The notes under the pieces were generated by a model. It ran no database searches. It saw nothing but the letters and a program-made list of their open reading frames with translations, and was not told where the DNA came from. Of a DNA stretch of 64,000 nt, positions 36,001 through 47,339 are shown piece by piece (the stretch's first letter is position 1; each line of letters starts with the position of its first letter). The position numbers and the translations under genes are program-made. This DNA is from Linanthus parryae (lineage: Eukaryota; Streptophyta; Magnoliopsida; Ericales; Polemoniaceae). The stretch lies in NCBI GenBank assembly GCA_023055425.1, contig JALGPY010000001.1, positions 28,447,001 through 28,511,000 on the forward strand. The letters are read 5' to 3'.

Positions 36001-37430
36001 AAAATGTGTGGTGCAATATGAAAAATCAGGCAATTCCATACTCACTGGTCCTAGGTCACATAATGTTTATGCACTATGTACTGAAAAAGTTGCAGGTGAT
36101 AGTCTAAAATGTCTCAAAGCTTTGAAGGATGACTCAAAACTTTGGCACAAAAAAGATTGCTCATATAAGCATGCATTCTTTGAATAAACTCATCTCAAAA
36201 GATCTGGTAAGGGGATTGCCAATCCTTAAATTCAAAGATGATGAGTTTTGCAAGGCATGTACTCAAGGTAAACAAACTAGAAGCTCATTCAAGCCAAAGA
36301 ATTTTGTGAGTACCTCCAGACCCTTAGAAATGCTGCATATGGACTTGTGTGGTCCTATGAGGGTTCAAACTCCCAGAGGTAAGAGATATATGCTTGTTTT
36401 AGTTGATGATTACTCTAGATATAATTGGGTTATGTTTATTAGAGAAAATTCTGAAGCATTATCTGAATTTTCTAAACTTTGCAAAGAGCTTCAAACTTTG
36501 AAAAATTTACATGTTGCATCTATTAGAAGTGATCATGGTAGGGAATTTGATCAACTTGATTTTTATTTATTTTGTGCAATGCATGGCATCTCACACAACT
36601 TTTCTGCACCAAGAACTCCTCAGGAAAATGGATTAGTTGAAAGGAAAAATATGACTCTTGAAGACATGTCTACAACCATGCTACTTGAAAGTAATTTGCC
36701 AAAATATTTGGGGGCATAAGCTGTTAATACTGGCGACTAAGTGCTCAATAGATGTTTAATCAGACCAATTTTGAAGAAAAGCCCTTATGAACTGTTTAAA
36801 GGCAGGAAGCCTAGTGTTGCTTACTTTAAGCCTTTTGGCTGTACTTGTTTTGTGCATAACAATGGAAATGATAATCTTGGTAAGTTTGATGCTAGAAGTG
36901 ATGAATGTGTGTTTCTTGGTTATTCTAAAACCAGCAAGGCTTACAGGTTTTACAATAAAAGATCTAAGATTGTAGAGGAGAGTATTCACGTTGTTTTTGA
37001 TGAAAGTACTGATGATTCTCTGAGTGGAAGTTTTGCAGATCTTAGTTTGAATAAATATGAGGCTGACGAAGACCTTGAGAAAGTCAGCAAGAGCAAAACT
37101 AAGCATAAAAAACTTTCACAAGAATCTCAAGGCTTGAACTCCCTGCTGAGCCAAAATATCAAAGCCTTGAGACAGAGATTAACAGGAAATATGATGCTCC
37201 TTCTACTGTATCAAGAACTCAAAGCCTTGAAGGTCCATACACTTGGACACCCAGAAAGAAGTTCAAATATCTCTCAGATCATTCTGCTGAGAACATTATA
37301 TCATATCCAACAACGGGAACTCAGACAAGAGGTCAATTGAGAAATCTATGTGCATTCAGTGCTTTTGTATCACTCAATGAGCCCAAAAATGCAAAAGAAG
37401 CACTAGAAGATGCAAACTGAATCATTTCAA
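36001..37430 (+). pseudogene. Integrase of element B
   Basis: The zinc-binding part is partly lost in a frameshift (36129-36200), with CKACTQGKQTRSSF following. The catalytic core keeps Asp in LHMDLCGP, Asp in IRSDHGREFD and Glu in GLVERKN, so the D,D,E triad is complete. Stops at 36717 and 36740 separate it from the C-terminal region ([22 protein letters not shown]). A linker with palindromes (37130, 37160, 37210) leads into RT. Confidence 0.85.
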
Positions 37431-38270
37431 TTCAGATGAGCTAAATGAGTTTGAAAGAAACAAGGTTTGGAACCTGGTTCCTAGACCAAAGGATCAATCA
37501 GTGATTGGAACAAGATGGGAGTTCAGAAATAAGCTTGATGAAAAAGGTAAGGTTGTGAGAAACAAAGTAAGACTGGTTGCAGAGGGATATAATCAAGAGA
37601 AAGTATTGATTATGTGGAAACATTTTCCCTTGTTGCAAGGTTAGAAGCTATCAGAGTAATTCTTGCATTTTCATCACATAATCACATAAAACTTTTTCAA
37701 ATGGATGTCAAATGTGCTTTTCTGAATGGTTATTTACAAGAAGAAGTATATGTTGCTCAACCACCAGGTTTTGAAAATTACATCTTTCCTGATCATGTTT
37801 ACAAACTGGACAAAGCATTATATGGACTCAAGCAAGCCCCAAGGGCTTGGTATGACAGACTCTGAAATTTTTTGTTGGAAAATGGTTTTAAGAGAGGTAA
37901 GGTTGATAAAACTTTTTTTTATCAAAAATAAGGAAGAAGATATGTTAGTCGTTCAGATATATGTAGATGATATTCTATTTGGTGCTACTAATGATGCTCT
38001 ATCAAAAGAGTTTTCAAGTTTAATGTGCAGGGAATTTGAAATGAGCTTGATGGGAAAACTGAATTTCTTTCTTGAACTTCATGTACATAAAATGAAGAAA
38101 GGAATTTTTATGCATCAAGGAAAGTACAGCCTAGACTTGTTAAACAAGAATAACATGTCACAGTCCAAGGTTGTAAAAAATCCTATGAGTTCATCATTGT
38201 CTTTGGAAAAGGACACAACTGGTAAGAGTGTAAATCATAAAGAATACAGAGGTATTATTGGTTCACTTTT
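37431..38270 (+). pseudogene. Reverse transcriptase of element B
   Basis: Motifs in order: [76 protein letters not shown]. The frame changes at least twice (near 37605 and 37865), so the full domain is not expressed as one frame. Confidence 0.85.
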
Positions 38271-38925
38271 GTATCTAACTGCTAGTAGACCATATATTAT
38301 GTTTAGTGTGTGCATGTGTGCAAGGTTTCAGGCTGATCCTAGAGAAATTCAGTTAATTGCTGTGAAAAAGATTTTTAGATATTTGAATGGAACCAAAGAC
38401 TTGGGGCTTTGGTATCCAAGAAGGACTAACTTTTTATTGAGTGGATATTCAGATGCAGACTTTGCAGGATACAAAGTAGATAGAAAGAGTATTTCTGGAT
38501 GTTTTCAATTTCTTGGATCTTCATTAATAAGTGGGCATTCAAAGAAGCAGAATTCAGTGGCTCTGTCAACTGCAGAAGCTGAATATATTGCAGCTGGAGC
38601 TTGTTGTTCACAGGTTTTATGGCTTGCACAGCAGCTAAGAGATCTTGGATATGATTTCAGAAATGTACCTATCAACTGTGACAATACAAGTGCCATTTCA
38701 ATATCAAAGAATCCAGTACAACATTCAAGGACACAACACATAGATGTGTGACATCATTTTCTTACAGATCACACATAAAAAGGTGATATTGTTCTATCTT
38801 TTATTTCTACTTCTAAGCAAATAGCTGATATTTTCACTAAACCACTGCCAGATGAGATGTTTGCATCCCTAAGGCTTGAATTGGGTATGCTAAACAAGGA
38901 TGCATTGGTTTAGGGGGATTAATCA
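38271..38925 (+). pseudogene. RNase H of element B
   Basis: [34 protein letters not shown] and CDNTSAISISKNPVQHSRTQH carry the acidic RNase H residues. A stop (38750) replaces a codon before the HHF segment. The remaining C-terminus reads IADIFTKPLPDEMFASLR and LGMLNKDALV before the true stop at 38911. Confidence 0.85.
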
Positions 38926-39352
38926 GTTACTATGTGTAGTATATGTGTGATTTCAAAGCCTTGAGATTATATTTTCTGGAGCCTTGAAAATATAGCTGAA
39001 AGCTTTGAAGTTTATATATTACTCTGAAACTTCTCAAAGCTTTTAACTACTGGTTCACTGCTGTGATGAGTGGATTTTCATTATCTTTAAAAATAGGGCC
39101 ATGAAAAATTTTGTGTTAGATTTTTAGATAATTACAGAATCTTTTCAAATTTTCAGAGATTTGATCAAAATATCTAGAAATATCTTGAAAATCTTCTGAA
39201 ATCTTTTTGCATGCAAATCTCCTACTTTTAGTCAAACTCATCTACCTACTTAAGCTCACTTCAGGACTTATTTTCTCTCATTCTATACTTCAATCTCTTC
39301 GTCTCTATCTATCTTTCTCCCCATTCTCTCAATCTCTCAAACCCTAACCCAA

Positions 39353-41255
39353 ATGGAGAGAAAATCAGAAAGAATCAAGCTGCTAGGTCAGACCTCCAAC
39401 AAGAGGATGAAGAGAAAATCCAACAGAAAGATCACTATTCATGGATCAGACTCAGAAGACACAGCTAGTGTTCACGAGACTTCTCCTCCTAAAAAGAAGA
39501 CCAAGAAAGGGGAAGGAAGTTCAAGAAGAAGCTAGGGATGGGTCAGATTTAGAATCAGCAATAGAGGAGGTGGTGAAAGAAAATGGGAACAAGGATCAGG
39601 AGGAAGAGTCAAGCAAGAAGAAGAAGAAAGAAGTGGTTGCTGAGAAAGAAAAGAAAAATGTTGCCATCTTCAAAAGAGAAGAAGGCTGGTGACAAGAAAG
39701 CAGAAGCAACCCCATAGAAGAGGGGTGAAGAAACCACTGAGAAAAAGAGGGTTAAACACGGTGCAGTAAAAACCAAGAAAGCCACAAACTTGGGTAAGAA
39801 TCTCTTGCCTGAATCTTGGTTTGTTAATTCCGATGTCAAGAACGTATGGATGGATGGGTATGCATCATCAAAAGTGTCTTTTTTTAGTATGATAAGTTCA
39901 GTTTTATTGGAGATTTTAAACTTAGACTACATTAAGAACTTGAAAAGCTCATCTGTTGGAAGTATGTTGAACCCACCCTCTGAAGCCTACCCTACGTTAA
40001 CCGGACCGTTCTATTTGAATCTGGTTCAAGAGCTTCATGATAGTGATAGATACATTCTAACCTCAAGAGTGGCTGGTGTAGACATTAGGTTAGATCACAT
40101 GGTGTTCTCAAAAGTTTTGGGAGTGCCTAGGAAGTATAAAGTTGGTGACTATCCCGACAGAAAAGAAATCCTAGAGAAAGCCAAATCCATGTTTTTTTGG
40201 AGGGAACCACTTCTGAACCCAAGCAGTTAACACATTTTCTGTTTAACTGTGAAGCCAAAATCCTATTTTCTATCATTACGAGGTGTCTGGTACCCAGGGA
40301 ATACTCCAAAGAGTTGGTAAGAGACAAGGTTTTAATCTTTATGTACTTGATTTTTCAAGGGTTTGAGGTAGACCTTCCTACTGTGGTGATGGAACACATG
40401 GTCTACTGTAGGACTCGGACTAGAAACTATTCTTTACCCTATGAAAATGTTTTACCATTGTTTTTAAAACATTTTGGAGTATCTTTGAAGGATGAAGAGA
40501 AGATTACTACTGGTTTTGGGGTAGTTGATGAAGCATCCCTTCAAAGGATTGTGATTGTGTATACTGCTAAGGGAAAGTGGAAGTTCTATTCAGAGTTGAG
40601 TGCTAAGGAGCTGAAGGAAAAGGATTTCATCAAACCTAGAGCTGCTTCAACCCCTAAGGTACTTGGTAATCTTGATTTCTCACAGATTATAGATAGGGTT
40701 GAGGTTCTCGAAGATGGTGTGGAGGATTTGAGACAAGGTTTTCTTGACTTGTCCAATGACCTTACTAAGTTCAAAGGTTTGGTGCTTAACAAGCTTGACC
40801 TGATCATCAAAGGTTTGGATATGGAGAAAGTGCCTTCTTCTGAAAGCAGAGATACCAGCATTGATTCAGAAGAAGTTCTGGGAGAAGCTCTCAAGAAACA
40901 GAAGAATAAGAAAGGTATTCCTGTTCTTCTGACTTCAAAGGATCTCTTTGACCGATCTGAAGAGGAGGCAGATGATGAGGAAACTGCTGCAGTGAAAGCT
41001 GAAAAAGAGGCTGCTCATCTAGACAAGATGGTTGATGAGGTTGTTGAAAAGATTTAGGATGAGGAAGCTCATTGAAAGAAAGCTGGAGAGCAAGGAGAAC
41101 AAGTTGAGGAACAGGCTGAAGATGCAGAAGTCTCAGAAGAAGAACAAGAGGAGACTCAGGGCAAAGGCAAGGGATCAGCAAAGTCTACATGATCTTCAAA
41201 GCCTTGAACCTATTCTCTCTATTATTTCTACTCTTCTCAGTCCTGAAGCTTAGGT
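39353..41255 (+). pseudogene. Third ORF of element B
   Basis: ATG 39353 opens a Lys/Arg-rich N-terminus (PPKKKTKKGE, SSKKKKKEV) that shifts frame at ~39530 and again near 39690. The globular part (39790-40640) is in two overlapping frames and contains GYASSKVSFFSM, LDHMVFSKVLGVPRKY and CLVPREYSKELV, conserved with element A. A coiled-coil and acidic tail (40660-41060) ends in a stop, with open coding-like sequence in other frames to 41255. It sits where SIRE elements carry an envelope-like ORF, but no signal peptide or transmembrane helix is seen. The basic N-terminus suggests a nuclear protein instead. Function is unknown. Confidence 0.72.
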
Positions 41256-41548
41256 TATTATTCTTATTTTCTTTTAAAAAACTCTGAACAGATCCAATAT
41301 TTCTTCTGCTCTTTTGATGAAAGTCAAAAAGGGGGAGAAGATTATGTGTTATGTGTTTTTATGCTTTTAGTAGTTTTATGTTTTGAGGGTGTTTAGTATC
41401 TAGTTTTATGGTGTGTAATACATTCAGGATCTGGTAGATGTTTATCTATGCAATTCTGTGGTTTTTGAATTAATGTTCTGTGATTTTTTAATGTTGTTTG
41501 CAAGTTGCAGGATATCAATATTAATATAATGTGTTTTGCCTTTCATCA

Positions 41549-41557
41549 AGGGGGAGA
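41549..41557 (+). other. Polypurine tract of element B
   Basis: AGGGGGAGA sits just before the 3' LTR. A related CAAAAAGGGGGAGAAG at 41325-41340 is a second polypurine-like tract 220 bases upstream. Confidence 0.8.
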
Positions 41558-41558
41558 T

Positions 41559-43064
41559 TGATCAGTCTGAAGCTCATGGATATTATGATATGAAAATGCA
41601 GGCAGAGAGCTTAGATCCTTGATGATGAAAGCCAGAAACACAAGCATAAACAATTGCTAAGTACCAAAGCTTCAAAGCTTTAAGTTACTGTAGCAGTTCC
41701 TATATGCTGAATAATCTAACTGTTTTGTGCAGGTTTGGTTTATGTTTTGATAATGTTGGTTTAGTTATATAATTATATTCAGTAATCTACGTTCTAAGTT
41801 GATCATTGCAGGATTAAGTTGGATTGAAAATCTAATGTGCATTCTGGTGAAGTTAGCAGGCAAAGCTTCAAAGCTTTGAGATATTCTAGTTACTCTTTAC
41901 TGCTAAGTTCTACTAACCATCTTTCTATATGCAGATGGATTCTGTGATACTTAGATCTTGTTGCATGCCGTTTATTGTCTATTATTGTGAACTCTATATT
42001 CATTACTTGATATATTCATGAGATTGAATATAATTGTTAAACTCAGAACTGTCAGCAGACAATTCTAGCATAGTTTTCTCACTAACTGGCAGCTGCTGTT
42101 CCAAGCAGATCTTTTCTTGCTAGATTGTATTGTTATTTGTTTGATTTTGTTTGCTGAGTATTTTCAGGTTTGTTGGACACTCCAACGTCCATAAACAGAT
42201 CAGCAATGCATTCAAATTAAGTTGTTAACATGAGCTTATCAGATAGGAGATATTATAGGAATTATGTTCCTGAAATCTCTCAAGTTAGTTGCAAACTGAG
42301 TATAGCTACTTAAATTTGAATTGTAGAGATTTTTAAGAGACACAGAGGTCGTGGTTTTGAAGAGGGCAATCAACTGGGAAGATCAATTACATACAGCTCT
42401 TCAAATCATTTAGGAATTCAATTCAAGCAGACTGAAGATCATTCAAATCCAGAAGAACTCTTCCAGACTTTAAACAACCTATTTTTTCTTAGTTCTTCTA
42501 TCTGCACTTAATTGTATTATTTATTCTTCATCTCTAAAACCTCACTAAACTTAGTAGTTTGGTTGTTTAAGTGAACAACAAGAGGTTCTTATTGTTTCAA
42601 CAGATTGTAGCCTATAACTAGATAGGTTGGGAACCACAAGCTGTATAAGTGTAAGGTAGCTCACTTAGGCTTGAGATCTAGGGCTAAATCTGGGTGATTA
42701 ATAAGAAGTTGTGTTTGAATCCTGGAGGGATTAGATCCCTCATGCAGAGACTAGCTCCAATTGTGACTGAACTCTGAAAAATCTCTGTGTTCTTGCTATT
42801 TACTGTTGCTGCATTTACTTACAGTTAATATTAGAAGTTTCAAAGATTTGGAGCTTTCCAAGTCTCAAAGCTTTGAAGCCTCTATACTCTGCTGCTATAT
42901 CTTTAAGCTTCTTAATTCCTTTCAAAGCTTTGAGATATCAACAGTTTGTTCTACTTAAGTTTCATAAACTTGAGTTTTGGAAAAAGCTAGCATACTCTAT
43001 TCACCCCCCCCCCCCCCTTATAGAGTATTATTATACCTGTTTACACCTACATTATACACTTTCA
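41559..43064 (+). repeat. 3' LTR of element B
   Basis: 1506 bases, TGATCAGTCT to CACTTTCA, followed by the target duplication ATGGA. A C15-type run (about 43003-43017) corresponds to a shorter C tract in the 5' LTR. Confidence 0.92.
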
Positions 43065-43069
43065 ATGGA

Positions 43070-43208
43070 CTAGGGATATTTAAGATAAACAACACAGTGT
43101 GTCTAGAGACTTCATTATATTAAATATCACAATAAATAAAAAATGAATATTCTAGCCAAAGAGTGTTCGTAATAAATATAGATTGTTTCTAGCGCACCTA
43201 TTCCAACA
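43070..43208 (-). repeat. 5' LTR of element C, remaining part
   Basis: It continues the LTR interrupted at 32294 and ends CCAACA. The bases that follow (GTCTCCCACTAGCT) match the polypurine side of the left LTR, not unrelated flanking DNA. Confidence 0.75.
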
Positions 43209-43355
43209 GTCTCCCACTAGCTAGTAGGCCGCCAGACGATACATCATGCTCGGGGGTGGGTGTAGGGCGGACAGTTTTAAATTGGACTTCCTACTCATTA
43301 GATAGAGAAGATCATCCATATCCTTTTTAAGAAAACCAATTCGATATATATATAC

Positions 43356-43393
<38 letters not shown>

Positions 43394-43459
43394 GAATACT
43401 ATTACTACTTCTATAATACACAATTGATTTCTATTTATACGTTCTGAAAGTGTTAATCA
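43209..43459. other. Internal remnant of an element C relative, with (TA)n
   Basis: The first ~35 bases resemble 23154-23190 next to the other LTR. A (TA)n/(TATACA)n tract occupies 43346-43394. The rest is unassigned. Confidence 0.45.
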
Positions 43460-43499
43460 ATCATATGAGCGACTGCAATGTTGGGAGTAGCTTTCCTTA

Positions 43500-43700
43500 G
43501 TAAAAGAGGACCGAGAAGGACGCACCTCTGGTGTACCAGTTATCGTGCCCCTGATAAACGCCTGATAGCCAATTGCGGAGCGAATAACTGCTGAAAGCAT
43601 CTAACTAGTAAGCCCACCCCAAAATGAGTTCTTTCCTATTTCGACTTCTGAGAGCCATCGACACCACATCCGAGACATCGATTGGGTTCTCTGCCCACTA
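43500..43700 (+). pseudogene. rrn23: Fragment of plastid 23S rRNA 3' end
   Basis: GAGGACCGAGAAGGACGCAC, CTCTGGTGTACCAGTTATCG, TAACTGCTGAAAGCATCTAA and TAGTAAGCCCACCCC match the well-known 3' portion of large-subunit rRNA, of plastid rather than plant mitochondrial type. Many changes (e.g. CTGATAAACGCCTGA for the usual CGGTAAACGCTGG) show that it is a pseudogene. Confidence 0.82.
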
Positions 43701-43832
43701 GGACTCTTGCTTCCGTTTCTTGGGACCAGTGCAGTAGTTAAAGGAAATGACTCCGTTTTCTGATTTCGGATAGGGTTCTACATGAAAATTATCCTTTAAA
43801 GCTAAGTGAGTTGCCTAAAATATAATCTTCTT

Positions 43833-43887
43833 GGGTTGATGCCCGAGTGATTTATGGGGAAGGATAGTAAATTTGTTGGCAATATGC
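43833..43887 (+). pseudogene. trnY-GUA: Plastid trnY-GUA fragment
   Basis: GGGTTGATGCCCGAGTGATT, then AGTAAATTTGTTGGCAATATG, follows plastid tRNA-Tyr from its 5' end through the GTA anticodon to the variable arm. The T arm and acceptor 3' side are missing. Confidence 0.75.
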
Positions 43888-43911
43888 ATTTCATATATAC
43901 CAGAATATTAT

Positions 43912-43934
43912 ATACTCTAACCACTGAGATAAGG
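43912..43934 (-). pseudogene. Possible plastid trnM-like fragment
   Basis: The minus strand reads CTTATCTCAGTGGTTAGAGT, the D-arm region of plastid tRNA-Met (CAU). It is short, so other tRNAs with the same D arm cannot be excluded. Confidence 0.4.
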
Positions 43935-44587
43935 AGGTTATTTATCATTTCAAAGAGAACAAAAGGGGAGATTTGAACGAGACCTCATGCGGTAAGTTTT
44001 TTTTTGATGGAAGGCTTAGCCTACCCTGTTAGCCCATAGGGGGATCCATCTACTTTTAGCCCATCCCAATCTGAGGAAGAAGTGTGTGCCTTATTATTAC
44101 CGGTTCGTGTTTGCCTAAGGGAATGTGCTTTATACTCGATCAAACGGGTACTTTTCTCCCCGAATACAGATCTCATACTACCCTCCATAAATTGAAAATC
44201 AATAACCTTAATGGCAGCGAGGATGTCAATTATTTGGCCTATGCTTGTTTGAACAACCTCAATCCCGTTTTGCTTTGATAAGAATCTCCATGCCTATATG
44301 GTAAAAACATATGTAAGGGGTATAATCGACGATTTGACATCAAAAGGTTTCCCTCCTTTTCCTGCTAGGGTTCGAAATCCTGTATTTTATATATCCATAC
44401 GCTTGAGTCCGTGGGTTTCCAAAATAGTTTAAAAGAAGTGCTAAGATTCCGTCCATTTCACTTTCACTTGGATATGTTCTAAAAAATTCGAGCCTAACAC
44501 ATTCAAATAATTGTCATATAACTCGATCTGGTTATCCCTTGGCTTTTATGGTGATACAATCATTTTTGAGCAATTGTTGCTATGTAG

Positions 44588-44650
44588 ACAATAATGAAAA
44601 TGCAATACTTGTTTTTCTTCTAGACGAATAAGATATTCAGTTTTTCCCCG
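44588..44650 (-). pseudogene. rps4: Plastid rps4 fragment, N-terminal part
   Basis: Minus-strand frame RGKTEYLIRLEEKQVLHFHY resembles the plastid ribosomal protein S4 segment ending IRLEEKQKLRFHYG. Neighbouring sequence is degraded. Confidence 0.65.
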
Positions 44651-44892
44651 AAAGCAAAGAACAAGAATAGGAAGCCAACAACTCAAATCGACCTGGCCCT
44701 TTTGAGGTAGGTTGTTAAGGAGGGGGTTGCAAACCAATAAGTGAGTTATTTATACCGAGCATTCTTCTTACGGCTTGGTCCAATCTCTTGGTCTATGTGC
44801 AAATGAAAAAGGATTTCACGCTCTTCCTTTCGGGAAGGGAGGAAACAAAATCCTATGGATTGCAACTTTCTCCAGACTTCTAGGAATATCAC

Positions 44893-44950
44893 CTTGGTAT
44901 ATTGACTATACAACCATTAACTAAAATATGTCTATGGTTATTTAATTGAT
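44893..44950 (-). pseudogene. rps4: Plastid rps4 fragment, C-terminal part
   Basis: The minus strand reads QLNNHRHILVNGCIVNIP, matching the S4 RNA-binding segment near the C-terminus (NHRHILVNG). It lies upstream of the N-terminal fragment on the same strand, so the order is inverted relative to an intact gene. Confidence 0.7.
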
Positions 44951-45330
44951 GGGTTCGGGAAGACACATATCCAATTCAAAGTTGTTGATGTTTATACCGG
45001 TCGATCATAGATGAAAATTCATTTCGATTTAGCTTCCTTCCTATTAATGTGTAAGTTCTTCTCACATACAAGGAAATGATTCAGTTCCAGAGCCAAAGGT
45101 CGTAGTTCTCGATAGACAGTCAAACAGATCGAGGAGCATCCTCAGGATTATGTATTGTTCCTCTAACAATCGTAACATAAAAATTGCAGTAGCTCAGAAA
45201 AAGTTCCAAAAGAGTCCACAGAGGCCTGCATGTCTTAAGTAGGCCCGATAGAGGTGGCCCATTTGGCTCCACACATATGTTCCTTTGAAGGCTTGTTTTA
45301 TGACACGCTCTAACCACAAGTGTCGGGCTT

Positions 45331-45558
45331 GATGTCGATCCCGTAAAGACTTGAGTGTGAATAGGAAACTAGATAAGATTTGTGCCAAGACTATTTGTTT
45401 TATAAATTTAAACTAAGTAAATTAAATTAGAGTAAGTTAACAAACTAAGTTATTGTTACAGTAGTGTGTTCAAAGGATTTGAGAGCACTAGGATGCCTAT
45501 GGTTCGTCTAGGTTTTATCAGTTATATGCCTTACTACCTTGAAACTACGATGCAAGTT
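45331..45558. other. Unassigned sequence with target site of the Mutator-like element
   Basis: No gene seen. It ends with ATGCAAGTT (45550-45558), the left copy of the 9-base target duplication. Confidence 0.5.
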
Positions 45559-47119
45559 AGGTAATTTACAGTTTGCACCATCGGATTTATGTAAATAGTC
45601 AATCCCTATGCCTACTGTTCATCAATTGACAAGGGACACCCATATTTTGTGCAATAATAATTACAAATTATACCCCTCCGTCCATTTACATTAGGGAGTT
45701 GTGAAGTGATAGTGGGGCTCACTTTTGGGCGTATTTTTCATTTCCCTTTTTCCCTCTGAATTTTGGTTATTTACACTTATTATCCCCCCAGTTTAGGTAA
45801 ATATGCAATGCACACCCTTACTGTTTGTCAAATGACATGGAACACCCCTATTTTGTGAGTTGGCTGTAGGGTACACCTTTGGGTGTTTGGTTCATGCCTA
45901 TTATGCCCTCTCGTGATATATAATGCCGTTTTTACCTCTCCATGGTTGGATATAAATTAATATAGAATATATTTTGTTGTTGTCCAAAGGTAAAATTGTT
46001 CAGAAACACTGAGTGAATTTGAAGCTTTATTTAACAAAATTAATTCTGTTAGAGTACTTGTCAAATATCAACACCAATATGTGGTTTGTTTACTAATGAT
46101 AATGATTTTTTTAAAGTGAAACTGAATAAGATAATTAAAAATTATCAGAAGCCAAAATAAAGAGGGTTATAGTAGTTTTTTTTGTCAAAGATTATAGTAG
46201 TTAATACAACTCAAATTTATTAAATTTCAAGTAAAACACATAAGATACAAAGAGAAAAATAGCAAACTGACACAATAAATCTATTACTATCTAGCAACAT
46301 ATTAAATAAATTACAAAAAAGAATCAATTAAAACGACTTTTTTGTGCCTTTCTCTTTCACCGTCTCTGTCAAATGAATTATGTGCCGTGATGAACCAGCC
46401 GAAAACGTTTTTTTCTAGTGTTTTAGACTTGCAGAGATGAAGTTACACAAATGGATTTTTTTTTCATCCGAGTTGAGTGCTTTTTATAAGTTGCGGTAGA
46501 TTGATTAACCGTCCATCTTTTTCATCCATCGATGTCGGAGAGTCAGTGAGGGGATTTTTCGGTGCAATAACATATAATTTTTAAGTGCTCCATTAGAGCA
46601 TCACATGGTACTCTAGAACCAATGAAAATGCAACACTTAAACAAATTGGCAGTGATTGGTAGACACTCACTGGTTATAGAGCACCACGTGGTGCTCTTTT
46701 GAAGCACTAAAAAGTTGCTCGCAATAACATTATTGAAGTCTTAAATGAACCAACAAATTATGGGTAAATAGGTCTTTTTAGACTTTATGTAACTTGCAGA
46801 TTAAACATTGTATAAAGATTGAATTTAAAATAGTACTTACCCATTTTCCATTGGAGTTTGTCTAAATTAAGGGTGTCCCATGCCGATTGGCAAACAGTAG
46901 AGGTACCCAATGCCTCTTTACCATAACCCGAGGGTGCTTTGTGTAAATTACCCTACAAATATTGAGTAAAGGTATATGGACAAATTAATACTTTTGTATT
47001 TTCCATCAATGTCCGTTACAAACCATCCAAAATAGGGGTGTCCCTTGTCAATTGATGAACAGTAAGAGTAGGAATTGTCTATTTACATAAACCTAGGGGC
47101 ACAAACTGTAAAATAACCC
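45559..47119. mobile_element. Non-autonomous Mutator-like element with 9-bp target duplication
   Basis: The ends form ~95-base terminal inverted repeats: TAATTTACAGTTTGC on the left, and TTATTTTACAGTTTGTGCC on the minus strand at the right. Both sides share CTGTTCATCAATTGACAAGG further in. ATGCAAGTT flanks both ends exactly (45550-45558 and 47120-47128), the 9-base duplication expected for Mutator-type insertion. A second, inner inverted-repeat pair (about 45768-45870 and 46850-46960) with related sequence suggests a nested or duplicated terminus. No transposase is encoded. Confidence 0.85.
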
Positions 47120-47339
47120 ATGCAAGTTTCGTTTTTGGTTGCACATCCATGACGTGCGCTAGAGACAGTAGTCATCGGGGGGCTTGTTGGCTAAAGAGGG
47201 GAAAATCTATCCCCTCTTGTCAACTAAGTGGCACATATCTAACCCTTGTCAAATAAGGGGGAGATATGTAGTGAGATGGATTATACGTTAAATGACTAAA
47301 ATACCCTCCAAACTTGAACAAAATTACAGCCCCACCATC

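Larger units (their letters stand above)
32295..43064 (+). mobile_element. Element B: full-length SIRE-like Ty1/copia retrotransposon
   Basis: LTRs at 32295-33789 and 41559-43064 start TGAT(A/C)AGTCT and end TTCA. A perfect five-base target duplication ATGGA flanks it (32290-32294 and 43065-43069), and the host LTR of element C continues on both sides. The primer site is at 33791 and the polypurine tract at 41549. Order: gag, protease, integrase, RT, RNase H, third ORF. I count about nine differences in the first ~100 bases of the two LTRs, so it is not recent. Stops and frameshifts inactivate it. Confidence 0.93.
21822..43208 (-). mobile_element. Element C: Ty1/copia element, nested by two other insertions
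   Basis: In minus orientation: 5' LTR (43208-43070 plus 32294-31091), degenerate primer site, leader, gag (29396), protease, integrase, RT, RNase H (23280), polypurine tract and 3' LTR (23153-21822). LTRs start TGTTGGAATAGGTG and end AACCCCACA. A solo gypsy-like LTR splits RT and element B splits the 5' LTR. Removing both restores a ~8.3-kb element. Flanks 21817-21821 and 43209-43213 do not match, and the right flank looks like another internal region of the same family. Confidence 0.8.
43460..45330. other. Mosaic of plastid-derived fragments (NUPT)
   Basis: Pieces recognisable as plastid rrn23 (3' end), trnY-GUA, trnM-CAU-like and rps4 occur within 1.9 kb. In plastid genomes these genes are far apart, and here the rps4 pieces are out of order, so this is a rearranged, decayed set of nuclear insertions. 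The remainder (43945-44560, 44970-45330) is not assigned to specific genes. Confidence 0.7.

Noticed and set aside
39353..41255. Envelope protein, and thus an endogenous retrovirus-like element
   Set aside because: No signal peptide, fusion-like segment or transmembrane helix is visible. The N-terminus is strongly basic.
43833..43887. Functional tRNA-Tyr gene
   Set aside because: Only the 5' two-thirds of the cloverleaf is present, with several changes. It is a plastid-derived fragment.
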